Part shown: positions 6,701 through 12,421 of the stretch, one piece after another
Position numbering within the stretch: position 1 is the first letter of the stretch
How the letters are laid out: the number at the start of each line of letters is the position of its first letter
From: Actinomycetota bacterium
Lineage (GTDB): Bacteria; Actinomycetota; Acidimicrobiia; Spongiisociales; UBA11373
Direction: 5' to 3'
Length of the DNA stretch: 14,378 nt
Assembly (NCBI GenBank): GCA_003486285.1
Contig: DNGH01000026.1
Location: forward strand, 1 to 14,378
The notes under the pieces: generated by a model
What the model was told of the DNA's origin: nothing
What the model saw: only the letters and a program-made list of their open reading frames with translations
Databases searched by the model: none
Made by a program: the position numbers and the translations under genes

Positions 6701-7165
6701 ATGCTCAAGGCTATCCGCCGTGGATTGAAGCGAGATGAGGGTTTCACCCTCATCGAGCTCATGGTCGTGGTGATGATCATTGCAGTTCTCATCGCCATCG
6801 CCATCCCTTCGTTCCTCGGTTTCCGCAAGTCGGCTCAGGATCGCGCCGCCCAGAGCGAGGTCCGCAACGTCCTGCTCTCCGAGAAGGCGTTCTGGCTCGA
6901 CAACGGGGACTACACCCAGGTCGCAGCCGATATCACTGCCTTTGAGCCCAACGCCGTGATCAACGCCAACCCGACCCTTGGGGTGACGATCGACCTGAAC
7001 GGGCTCAGCAGCGACATCGTCTGCATCACCAGGACCGCCGCTTCCGGCAACTCGTTCTCCGTTTGGGAGAGCTCGTCGGCCGGCACGTTCTACGGGGCGA
7101 CCGATCTGACCGGGGCTGACTGCCCGGCAGCGAATCCGGTCGGTTACGTCCAGGGTGGCTGGTAA
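6701..7165 (+). CDS. pilA: Type IV major pilin (PilA), class IVa prepilin
   Basis: The 154-residue prepilin has a 14-residue positively charged leader ending in Gly14. Cleavage is expected before Phe15, giving mature FTLIELMVVVMIIAVLIAIA with the essential Glu5 (residue 19) and a hydrophobic helix to about residue 36. After the helix come a charged spine segment (FRKSAQDRAAQSEVRNVLLSEKAFWLDNGDY) and a globular part. Two cysteines, 108 and 141, could close a C-terminal disulphide loop like the pilin D-region; they are the only cysteines. Mature length is about 140 residues, normal for a IVa pilin. The start is fixed by AGGAGG 8 nt upstream. The gene stands alone, with 225 nt before it and a palindrome plus strong hairpin after it, which fits separate high expression. 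It is the only pilin gene in the window. Processing by the adjacent PilD is expected. Confidence 0.96.
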   Translation: MLKAIRRGLKRDEGFTLIELMVVVMIIAVLIAIAIPSFLGFRKSAQDRAAQSEVRNVLLSEKAFWLDNGDYTQVAADITAFEPNAVINANPTLGVTIDLNGLSSDIVCITRTAASGNSFSVWESSSAGTFYGATDLTGADCPAANPVGYVQGGW

Positions 7166-7175
7166 TCCCACGGTA

Positions 7176-7189
7176 GGTCACATGTGACC
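7176..7189. promoter_or_regulatory. Perfect 14-bp palindrome after pilA
   Basis: GGTCACATGTGACC is self-complementary over its whole length with no spacer. It begins 11 nt after the pilA stop and ends 5 nt before the terminator-like hairpin. It could be an operator for a dimeric regulator of the pilA-pilD boundary, or a second 3' structural element. The sequence does not decide between these. Confidence 0.5.
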
Positions 7190-7194
7190 AACCG

Positions 7195-7225
7195 GGAAGG
7201 GGGCGGGTCGTACCCGCCCCCTTCC
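7195..7225 (+). terminator. Perfect 14-bp GC-rich hairpin, probable pilA terminator
   Basis: GGAAGGGGGCGGGT pairs without mismatch to ACCCGCCCCCTTCC across a CGT loop. Only a weak ACTATT follows, not a U-tract, so this is an L-shaped or hairpin-only terminator of the kind common in high-GC actinobacteria, or an mRNA 3'-stabilising structure. Lying 30 nt after pilA, it probably insulates pilin expression from pilD. Confidence 0.75.
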
Positions 7226-7263
7226 ACTATTCCGGGGTGCCGTGTCCCCAAGACCCGGGCGGG

Positions 7264-7269
7264 TACTCT
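7264..7269 (+). promoter_or_regulatory. Candidate -10 element for pilD
   Basis: TACTCT fits the actinobacterial TANNNT pattern and lies after the pilA hairpin, about 30 nt before the pilD TTG. No convincing -35 is seen at the usual distance, so support is weak. Confidence 0.25.
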
Positions 7270-7286
7270 CGCCGCGGTCCCGTCCC

Positions 7287-7292
7287 AAGGAG
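7287..7292 (+). promoter_or_regulatory. Shine-Dalgarno site deciding the pilD start
   Basis: AAGGAG lies 6 nt upstream of the TTG at 7299. An upstream in-frame GTG at 7242 has no such site and would add 19 Arg/Pro-rich residues unlike a prepilin peptidase N-terminus. Confidence 0.65.
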
Positions 7293-7298
7293 TTCGCC

Positions 7299-8072
7299 TT
7301 GCAGCAGTTGGCCGTCGCTGGGTCCGCAGTGGTGGGCCTGCTCGTGGGCAGCTTCCTCAACGTGGTGGCCTATCGGATCCCGGCGGGCATCAGCGTCACC
7401 ACCCCGCCCTCGGCCTGCCCCTCCTGCGGGCATCGCATCCGGCCCTACGACAACATCCCGGTGGTGTCGTGGCTGCTGCTGCGGGGACGCTGCCGGGACT
7501 GCCGGGCTCCGATCTCGATTCGGTACCCACTGGTCGAAGCGGGGACCGCGGCGCTGTTCGCGCTCACCGCAGCGCTCATCGGGCCCTCGTGGGTGCTTCC
7601 TGCGTTCCTGTGGTTTGCCGCCGTGGTCGAGGTGCTGGTCATCGTCGACCTGGCCCACAAGCGCATCCCCAACAGGATCCTGTACCCCGGCACCGCCGTG
7701 GCCGTTGTGCTGCTCGCCGCCGGGGCGGTGGCGGAAGGCGAGGCGTCGGCGCTGCTCCGGGCCCTGGCCGGGGGAGCGGGATACTTCGGGATGCTGCTGC
7801 TGGTGGCGATCCTCGCCCGAGGCGGTTTCGGCTTCGGAGACGTGAAGCTGGCTTTCCTCCTCGGCCTGTTCGCCGCCTACCGCTCCTGGGAGTCCCTGTT
7901 CGTGTCCGTGGTGATGGCATTCCTGGTCGGGGGGCTCATCTCGGTCGTCCTGCTGCTGGCACGCCGGGCGGGCCGCCGCGATGCGATCCCCTTCGGGCCG
8001 GCACTCGCCGTTGGCGTCGCCATCGGGATCGCGGCGGGGATACCGATCGCGGACTGGTACCTCCCCGACTAG
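7299..8072 (+). CDS. pilD: Prepilin peptidase / N-methyltransferase PilD (GspO, A24 family)
   Basis: This 257-residue polytopic membrane aspartyl protease removes the pilin leader and N-methylates the new terminal Phe. Residues 5-25 are the first helix, ending with GSFLNVVAYRIP, a family signature. A cytoplasmic domain carries CPSC (40-43) and CRDC (65-68), the zinc tetrad of bifunctional enzymes, with RYPLVE after it. The catalytic aspartates are D117 (VIVDLAHKRIPN) and D181 in GFGDVK, the GxGD motif. Several further hydrophobic helices follow, and the C-terminal IPFGPALA is conserved. The TTG start is chosen for AAGGAG at 7287-7292 and because family proteins begin at this helix; GTG 7242 is the alternative. 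In M. tuberculosis a prepilin-peptidase-like gene (Rv2551c, from memory) also sits after aroE. The TAG stop is the first base triplet of a degenerate heptad array. Confidence 0.95.
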   Translation: MQQLAVAGSAVVGLLVGSFLNVVAYRIPAGISVTTPPSACPSCGHRIRPYDNIPVVSWLLLRGRCRDCRAPISIRYPLVEAGTAALFALTAALIGPSWVLPAFLWFAAVVEVLVIVDLAHKRIPNRILYPGTAVAVVLLAAGAVAEGEASALLRALAGGAGYFGMLLLVAILARGGFGFGDVKLAFLLGLFAAYRSWESLFVSVVMAFLVGGLISVVLLLARRAGRRDAIPFGPALAVGVAIGIAAGIPIADWYLPD

Positions 8073-8106
8073 GGGCACGGGGCCGGGCTCCGGGTTTCGG
8101 GGGAGC
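8072..8106. repeat. Degenerate heptad run after pilD (GGNNNCG-like)
   Basis: From the last base of the pilD TAG, successive 7-mers read GGGGCAC, GGGGCCG, GGCTCCG, GGTTTCG and GGGGAGC. The GG...CG frame is kept for about four units while the middle bases vary. It resembles a decayed form of the GGTGCCG array at 6531-6565. In G-rich DNA this could partly be chance, so confidence is moderate. Confidence 0.5.
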
Positions 8107-8131
8107 CCACCGCGCTGAGCGCGTGGGACTC
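8103..8131 (+). terminator. Bulged 12-bp hairpin between pilD and pilM
   Basis: GAG-CCCA-(C)-CGCGC pairs with GCGCG-TGGG-(A)-CTC across a TGA loop, giving 12 base pairs with two single-base bulges. It lies 30 nt after the pilD stop and upstream of the candidate pilM promoter, so a terminator or insulator role is likely. No U-tract follows. Confidence 0.5.
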
Positions 8132-8148
8132 GCGCGCAGCGTCAATCC

Positions 8149-8177
8149 TTGGTGGGCGGGGAGCCTACCGATACACT
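8149..8177 (+). promoter_or_regulatory. Candidate promoter for the pilMNOP operon
   Basis: TTGGTG (8149-8154) and TACACT (8172-8177) are separated by 17 bp, the optimal spacing for a main sigma factor. The -35 keeps TTG and the -10 matches four of six consensus bases. Transcription would start near 8184, leaving a leader of about 65 nt before pilM. Confidence 0.4.
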
Positions 8178-8223
8178 CCGAGTTACAAGGGTGTCACTCG
8201 ACGCCACCCCCATGAGGAGCCGT

Positions 8224-8265
8224 ATGGCCCCGAAGAGATCGGGTGGGACATGGCGATCACGGTAG
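8224..8265 (+). CDS. Possible short upstream ORF overlapping the pilM start
   Basis: ATG at 8224 is preceded by GAGGAG (8214-8219, spacing 4 nt), the best ribosome site in the leader. It encodes only MAPKRSGGTWRSR and stops at 8263-8265, 16 nt inside pilM in another frame. The pilM ATG at 8250 has no good site of its own. The short ORF could therefore couple or tune translation of pilM. It has no recognisable protein homology and may be incidental. Confidence 0.3.
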   Translation: MAPKRSGGTWRSR

Positions 8266-9353
8266 GCCTCGACATCGGCTCGGGCGCGGTCCGCGCCGCC
8301 GTCGTCGAGTCGGCCCGGTCCGGCGCCGTGCTGCGCCGCTTCGTCGAGATGCCGCTGCCCCCGGGGACGGTCGAAGGCGGCGACGTCGTCGACGAGGGTG
8401 CTGTGACCGAGGCGGTGGCCGCGCTGTGGAAGCGGAATCACCTTCCCCGTAAGCGGGTGGTCGTCGGCATCGCCAACCAGCGAGTCATCGTCCGCCAAGT
8501 GGATGTGCCCCACCTCGAGGAGGGCGAACTCATCGAGGCGCTGCCTTTCCAGGTGCAGGACGCCATCCCGATCCCGGTCGAAGAGGCCGTGCTCGACTTC
8601 GTGCCCCTCGAGGAGTACACCACTCCCGAGGGCGACCTGATGATGTCGATCCTGGTGGTCGCCGCTCAGCGGGAGATGGTCGAGGGTCTGGTGCGGATCG
8701 CCAACGGTGCCGGCCTGAGTGTCCTCTCCATCGACCTCCAGGCCTTCGGTCTGGTTCGGGCGGCGTTTGGGTCCGATCTCCTCGGCGGGGGATCGGGACC
8801 CCAGGCGCTGCTCGACATCGGCGCCTCCATGTCGCAGGTGGCCATCGTGCGCAACGGGATCACCCGCTTCGTCCGCATCCTCCCCACCGGGGGCGAGCAC
8901 TTCACCGAGACTCTCATGACCGGGATGTCGCTGAGCCGGGAGGACGCCGAGGAATTGAAGCGGGAGGTGGGCGTGGCCGCCCAGGGGGTCCCCGAAGGGG
9001 ACGACCGCGCCGAGATCGGACGCCGCATCCTCACCCGAACCGCCGACGCCTTGATCGAGGAGATCCGGGGTTCGGTCAACTACTACCTGACCCAGGCGGG
9101 TGAGCATTCTCTCGAGCGGCTCGTCGTGTCCGGGAATGGCGCCCGGCTGCCGCATCTCGCCAACCGGGTGGCGCGGTCGCTGAACACTCGCGTCGAGCCG
9201 GTGCGGGTCCTCGATCACCTCAAGGTCGGGCGGCTGCAGATGACCGAACCGGAGCTGCTTGCCCTGCAGCCCGTGCTTCCGGCTGCAGTTGGATTGGGCC
9301 TTTGGGGCTCGTTCGTGGTTCCGCCCTCGAACCGGTTCGCCCATGTCGCCTAG
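8250..9353 (+). CDS. pilM: Type IV pilus assembly protein PilM (actin-like ATPase)
   Basis: The 367-residue cytoplasmic protein is FtsA/actin-like and binds the N-terminal tail of PilN to anchor the alignment complex. The phosphate-1 loop is VGLDIGSGAVRAAVVE (5-20). A second phosphate-binding segment is LLDIGASMSQVAIVRNG (187-203), and VVSGNGARLPHL (292-303) fits the adenosine motif. The segment LPFQVQDAIPIPVEEAVLDF (98-117) and FVRILPTGGEHFTETL (207-222) are typical PilM regions. Length is typical. ATG 8250 starts exactly at the first conserved strand, although the ribosome site is weak and a short ORF overlaps it. It is the first gene of pilMNO-pilP-like, with pilN 9 nt downstream; its TAG merges with the pilN ribosome site. 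Confidence 0.94.
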   Translation: MAITVGLDIGSGAVRAAVVESARSGAVLRRFVEMPLPPGTVEGGDVVDEGAVTEAVAALWKRNHLPRKRVVVGIANQRVIVRQVDVPHLEEGELIEALPFQVQDAIPIPVEEAVLDFVPLEEYTTPEGDLMMSILVVAAQREMVEGLVRIANGAGLSVLSIDLQAFGLVRAAFGSDLLGGGSGPQALLDIGASMSQVAIVRNGITRFVRILPTGGEHFTETLMTGMSLSREDAEELKREVGVAAQGVPEGDDRAEIGRRILTRTADALIEEIRGSVNYYLTQAGEHSLERLVVSGNGARLPHLANRVARSLNTRVEPVRVLDHLKVGRLQMTEPELLALQPVLPAAVGLGLWGSFVVPPSNRFAHVA

Positions 9354-9362
9354 GAGCCTGCG

Positions 9363-9977
9363 ATGAGACCAATCAACCTGCTGCCCCCGGAGGTCGCCCA
9401 ACAGCGCACCCGCCGGCGACGCGTTGCCATCGGGCTCTTCGGGGTCCTGGCGTACCTTCTCCTGCTCGGCGTGGGCATGCTCTACTGGGACTCCAAGGTC
9501 GATGCCGCCCGCGACGACCTGGACAGGCAGGCCGAGGTGAACCTGTCGCTGGAGCGGGAGGTGGCGGCTCTCGGTGAGAGCGCCGAGATGCAGACTCAGT
9601 ACCAGGCGAAGGCGGACCTGGTCCGCTATGCCCTGGTATCCGATGTCGACTGGGGGATCTTTCTGAACGACCTTGCCCGGCTGATTCCCCCGCGAGTGTG
9701 GGTGGAGACCTTCAGCGGAGCGATCGCACTCGAGGCGGTGCCCGGCGTGGTGGGACAGGTCACATTTGGCGGCATCGGTTTCGGCTTTCCGGATGTCTCT
9801 GCCTGGTTGCGCGCCCTCGAGTCCGACCAATTCGCCGGCATCACCGGACCCTGGGTCACCACGGTGGCTCAGAGCTCGATCGGGGCCGACGCGGTCGTCA
9901 CCTTCTCGTCCACCGCCGTGCTGACCACCGCGGCGCTGACCGATCGTGCCGAGACCCTGATCCCCGAGGTTCCCTGA
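9363..9977 (+). CDS. pilN: Type IV pilus assembly protein PilN
   Basis: This 204-residue bitopic protein starts with MRPINLLPPEV, the conserved INLLP tail that inserts into PilM. An Arg-rich stretch (15-20) precedes one membrane helix (about 21-42), then a coiled coil (43-75) and an extracytoplasmic alpha/beta domain that pairs with PilO. Length is normal for PilN. GGAG within TAGGAG (9351-9356) is the ribosome site, spaced 6 nt from ATG 9363. The segment DWGIFLNDLARLIPPRVWVETF (about 96-117) corresponds to the typical PilN region at the start of the periplasmic-type domain. The stop is one base from the pilO start. In Gram-negative pili PilN forms heterodimers with PilO; here the same arrangement is expected at the outer face of the single membrane. 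Confidence 0.9.
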   Translation: MRPINLLPPEVAQQRTRRRRVAIGLFGVLAYLLLLGVGMLYWDSKVDAARDDLDRQAEVNLSLEREVAALGESAEMQTQYQAKADLVRYALVSDVDWGIFLNDLARLIPPRVWVETFSGAIALEAVPGVVGQVTFGGIGFGFPDVSAWLRALESDQFAGITGPWVTTVAQSSIGADAVVTFSSTAVLTTAALTDRAETLIPEVP

Positions 9978-9978
9978 G

Positions 9979-10581
9979 ATGCGGCGCCTCTCGCTGATCG
10001 TGGTCCTGGCCATCCTGCTGGTGACGGTCGGTTGGTGGTTCTTCCTGATCAGCCCGCGTAACGAGAAGATCGGCGATCTCGAGAATCAGTTCACCGCGGC
10101 GCTCGACTCGGAGCAGCGGCTCCGGGTGCAGATCCGTCAGTTGCAGGACATTCGCGATCGCGAGGTCGAGTATGTGTCGGCCGTGGGCCGCCTCGATGCC
10201 CTCATCCCAGAGCGGCCGCACCTCGACGAGTTCATCGAACAGGTTCATGCCCTGGCGGGCAGCACCGGCGTAGAGCTGCAGTCGCTGACCCCGGCACTGC
10301 CCCAGGTCATTTCACTCGACTCCGAGCTACGTCAGATCACGATCTCGGTTCAGACCGAGGGCGAGTTCTTCGAGATCCTCGGCTTCCTGTTCGGGTTGAG
10401 CGACATGGAGCGCCTGGTGCGGGTCGATGCCGTAACTCTCGCTTCGAGTTCCGGGGAGGGGCAGGGGACGGTGCTCTCCGCAGGGATCGAGTTGCGCTTG
10501 TTCACGATGACCGACCTGCTCCCTGCCGACCTGCCCGCCGCCGAAGCCGCCGCCGGCACCGAAGAAGGGACCGGGGGATGA
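9979..10581 (+). CDS. pilO: Type IV pilus assembly protein PilO
   Basis: The 200-residue protein has one N-terminal membrane helix (5-24), a long coiled coil (about 28-70) with the typical RNEKIGDLENQ register, then LDALIPERPHLDEFIEQVHALAGSTGVELQSL (71-102), a PilO signature, and a ferredoxin-like domain ending near residue 185. The last 20 residues are Ala/Glu-rich. It pairs with PilN and connects to the PilP-like protein. The start lies one base after the pilN stop, with GAGG at 9965-9968 as a weak ribosome site, so it is probably translationally coupled. The stop overlaps the next gene as ATGA. No unusual residue was noted. Confidence 0.92.
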   Translation: MRRLSLIVVLAILLVTVGWWFFLISPRNEKIGDLENQFTAALDSEQRLRVQIRQLQDIRDREVEYVSAVGRLDALIPERPHLDEFIEQVHALAGSTGVELQSLTPALPQVISLDSELRQITISVQTEGEFFEILGFLFGLSDMERLVRVDAVTLASSSGEGQGTVLSAGIELRLFTMTDLLPADLPAAEAAAGTEEGTGG

Positions 10582-11150
10582 TCGGCGCCAAGCGAACCCT
10601 CCTCTCGATCATGGTCTCCCTGGTGTTGGTGGGGACGGCCGGAGCCTCGGTGTGGCTGATGGCCTCGGCAGGGGTGTTCACCGGTTCCGAGCAGGCCCTG
10701 CCCTCGGCTCCCAACCCGTCAGGCAGCGGTGCGGCCGTTCCGGGCGCCGGCGGCCCGATCAGCCCGGGGGTGCAGGTGGCGCAACCGCGGGATCCCTTCC
10801 AACCGTTGATCACTGCTCCGCCCGGTGGTGGCGATGGTGAGACGACCACGACCGGCGCCGGGGGATCGACGACGACGGTGCCCGGGGGCAGTACCACGAC
10901 GGTCCCCGGGGGGTCCACCACGACGAACGGTGACGCCCCCGACGGCATCCGGGTGAAGCTGCTGGAGGTGCGCGACACCTCCACCGGCCGGCTTGCCATC
11001 GTCGAGGTGGACGGCGAGACCTACGCGGTGCGCGTCGGGGAGACCTTTGCCACCAGCTTCAAGGTGGTGAGCCTCACCGCCAACGGTGGCGTGTTCACCT
11101 ACGGCGACAGCGCCTTCACGCTGGCCGTGGGCCAGAGCATTCTCAAATAG
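10578..11150 (+). CDS. PilP-like membrane-anchored pilus protein with Thr-rich linker
   Basis: The 190-residue protein has one N-terminal membrane helix (7-30), a Pro/Gly/Ser linker, RDPFQPL (71-77), a low-complexity stretch with repeated GGSTTTVP (about 88-117), and a small beta domain (123-190). The beta domain, with IRVKLLEVRD, VDGETYAVRVGETF and FTYGDSAFTLAVGQ, resembles the PilP or GspC homology-region fold, and DPF is typical just before such domains. In diderms PilP docks PilMNO to the PilQ secretin. No secretin gene is seen here, so its partner is unknown. The position as last gene of pilMNO supports a PilP role, but Thr-rich linkers are also common in actinobacterial surface proteins, so the symbol is left blank. 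The TAG stop enters a heptad repeat array. Confidence 0.7.
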   Translation: MIGAKRTLLSIMVSLVLVGTAGASVWLMASAGVFTGSEQALPSAPNPSGSGAAVPGAGGPISPGVQVAQPRDPFQPLITAPPGGGDGETTTTGAGGSTTTVPGGSTTTVPGGSTTTNGDAPDGIRVKLLEVRDTSTGRLAIVEVDGETYAVRVGETFATSFKVVSLTANGGVFTYGDSAFTLAVGQSILK

Positions 11151-11229
11151 GTATCAGGTATCAGGTGTCAGGTGACAGCCAGACACGGCTCTGCCTGATA
11201 CCTGACACCTGAGACCTGACACCTGATCG
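11150..11229. repeat. Inverted heptad arrays forming slipped hairpins
   Basis: The left arm has four 7-bp units, GGTATCA twice, GGTGTCA and GGTGACA (11150-11177), starting on the last base of the upstream TAG stop. The right arm has units of consensus CTGANAC (11195-11222), ending in CTGATCG. The arms are complementary. TCAGGTGTCAGG (11161-11172) pairs with 11201-11212, and in a second register TCAGGTATCAGG (11154-11165) pairs with 11194-11205. The loop is about 28 nt. It could act as a terminator between the pil and aro operons. Confidence 0.9.
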
Positions 11230-11260
11230 AGGCGAAGCCGCTCACGCCTCCCGGCGCTCG

Positions 11261-11266
11261 TACCAT
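11261..11266 (+). promoter_or_regulatory. Candidate leaderless promoter -10 element for aroC
   Basis: TACCAT fits TANNNT and ends 6 nt before the aroC ATG at 11273, which is where a -10 box sits if transcription starts on the A of ATG. No Shine-Dalgarno is seen upstream of aroC. Leaderless transcripts with this geometry are common in actinobacteria. No clear -35 is seen. Confidence 0.45.
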
Positions 11267-11272
11267 GGTTCC

Positions 11273-12421
11273 ATGCTCCGCTTTCTCACCGCCGGGGAGT
11301 CGCACGGGCCGGCGCTGACGGCCATCGTCGAGGGGCTCCCTGCGGGGCTCGAGGTGTCGGCCGAGGGGCTCTCCGCGGAGTTGCGGCGGCGTCGCCTCGG
11401 CCACGGGCGCAGCAAGCGCATGGTGATCGAAGAGGACCGCGTGGAGATCGTGGGCGGGGTCCGCTTCGGGCACACCCTCGGGGGACCGGTGGCAGTGCTG
11501 GTGCACAACACGGAGTGGCCGCGCTGGCAGGAGGAGATGGCCGTGGCCCCCGGGCATACCGACAAGCCCCTGCGGTCACCCCGTCCCGGTCACGCCGACC
11601 TGAGCGGGATGCTCAAGTACGACACCCGTGACGCCCGCGACATCCTGGAGCGCGCCTCGGCGCGGGAGACCGCAGCCCGCACCGTGGCCGGCCACCTCGC
11701 CCGGCGGCTTCTCGGCGAGGTCGGGATCGAGGTGCTCAGCCACGTCGTCGCCATCGGCGGGGTGGCGGCCGGCGAGGTCCGGCCCGGACCGGGGGACCGG
11801 GCCGGGATCGACGCCTCTCCGGTGCGCGTCTTCGACCGGAGCGTGGAGGCGGCGATGGTGGCGGTGATCGATGCCGCCCATGACGCCCGGGACACGGTCG
11901 GCGGGGTGGTCGAGGTACTGGGTTACGGAGTGCCTGCCGGGCTCGGGAGCCACGTGCAGTGGGATCGCCGGCTCGATGGCGCCCTCGCCCAGGCGATGAT
12001 GGCGATCCCGGCCGTGAAGGGCGTGGAGATCGGCGAAGGATGGTCGCTGGCGGCGTCACCGGGTTCCATTGCCCACGACGAGATCGAGCATGGCCCCGGG
12101 GGATTCCGCCGCCGGACCGATCGCGCCGGAGGGCTCGAGGGCGGCATGTCCACCGGACAGACCATCCGGGTCCGCCTTGCCGCCAAGCCGCTGTCGACGC
12201 TGATGCGTCCCCTGGCGACCGTGGACGTCGTCACCAAGCAACCGGCCGAGGCCTTTCGGGAACGCTCCGACGTGTGCGCGGTTCCGGCGACGGGGGTGGT
12301 GGCGGAGGCCGCGATGGCGTGGGTGCTGGCCGTCGAGGCGACGCGCATGTTCGGGGGCGACACCGTCGGCGATTTCACCCGCGCCGCCGCGGCATACCGC
12401 GCTCGGCTGGCCGGATTCTGA
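11273..12421 (+). CDS. aroC: Chorismate synthase
   Basis: The 382-residue FMN-dependent enzyme converts EPSP to chorismate, the last shared step to aromatic amino acids. Signatures include TAGESHGPAL (6-15, with H11), the basic GHGRSKRM (43-50), VEIVGGVRFGHTLGGPVAV (57-75), RPGHADLSGMLKY (104-116, with catalytic-type H107) and DARDILERASARETAARTV (120-138). Then come WDRRLDGALAQAMMAIPAVKGVEIGEGW (230-257), GGLEGGMSTG (286-295) and AEAFRERSDVCAVPATGVV (325-343). Length is normal. The ATG at 11273 begins at the conserved first strand; a different-frame ATG at 11265 is not used. A candidate leaderless promoter and the heptad hairpin upstream suggest that the aroC-aroK-aroB-peptidase unit starts here. 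TGA is followed directly by the aroK GTG. Confidence 0.97.
   Translation: MLRFLTAGESHGPALTAIVEGLPAGLEVSAEGLSAELRRRRLGHGRSKRMVIEEDRVEIVGGVRFGHTLGGPVAVLVHNTEWPRWQEEMAVAPGHTDKPLRSPRPGHADLSGMLKYDTRDARDILERASARETAARTVAGHLARRLLGEVGIEVLSHVVAIGGVAAGEVRPGPGDRAGIDASPVRVFDRSVEAAMVAVIDAAHDARDTVGGVVEVLGYGVPAGLGSHVQWDRRLDGALAQAMMAIPAVKGVEIGEGWSLAASPGSIAHDEIEHGPGGFRRRTDRAGGLEGGMSTGQTIRVRLAAKPLSTLMRPLATVDVVTKQPAEAFRERSDVCAVPATGVVAEAAMAWVLAVEATRMFGGDTVGDFTRAAAAYRARLAGF

Noticed and set aside
7184..8215. 343-codon + strand open frame overlapping pilD
   Set aside because: Low-complexity Arg/Gly/Pro shadow over a pilD gene with all catalytic motifs in another frame.
8142..10013. 623-codon open frame on the minus strand opposite pilM and pilN
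   Set aside because: Same reason: it mirrors well-supported genes and its composition is that of a GC-rich shadow, with no domain signature or ribosome site seen.
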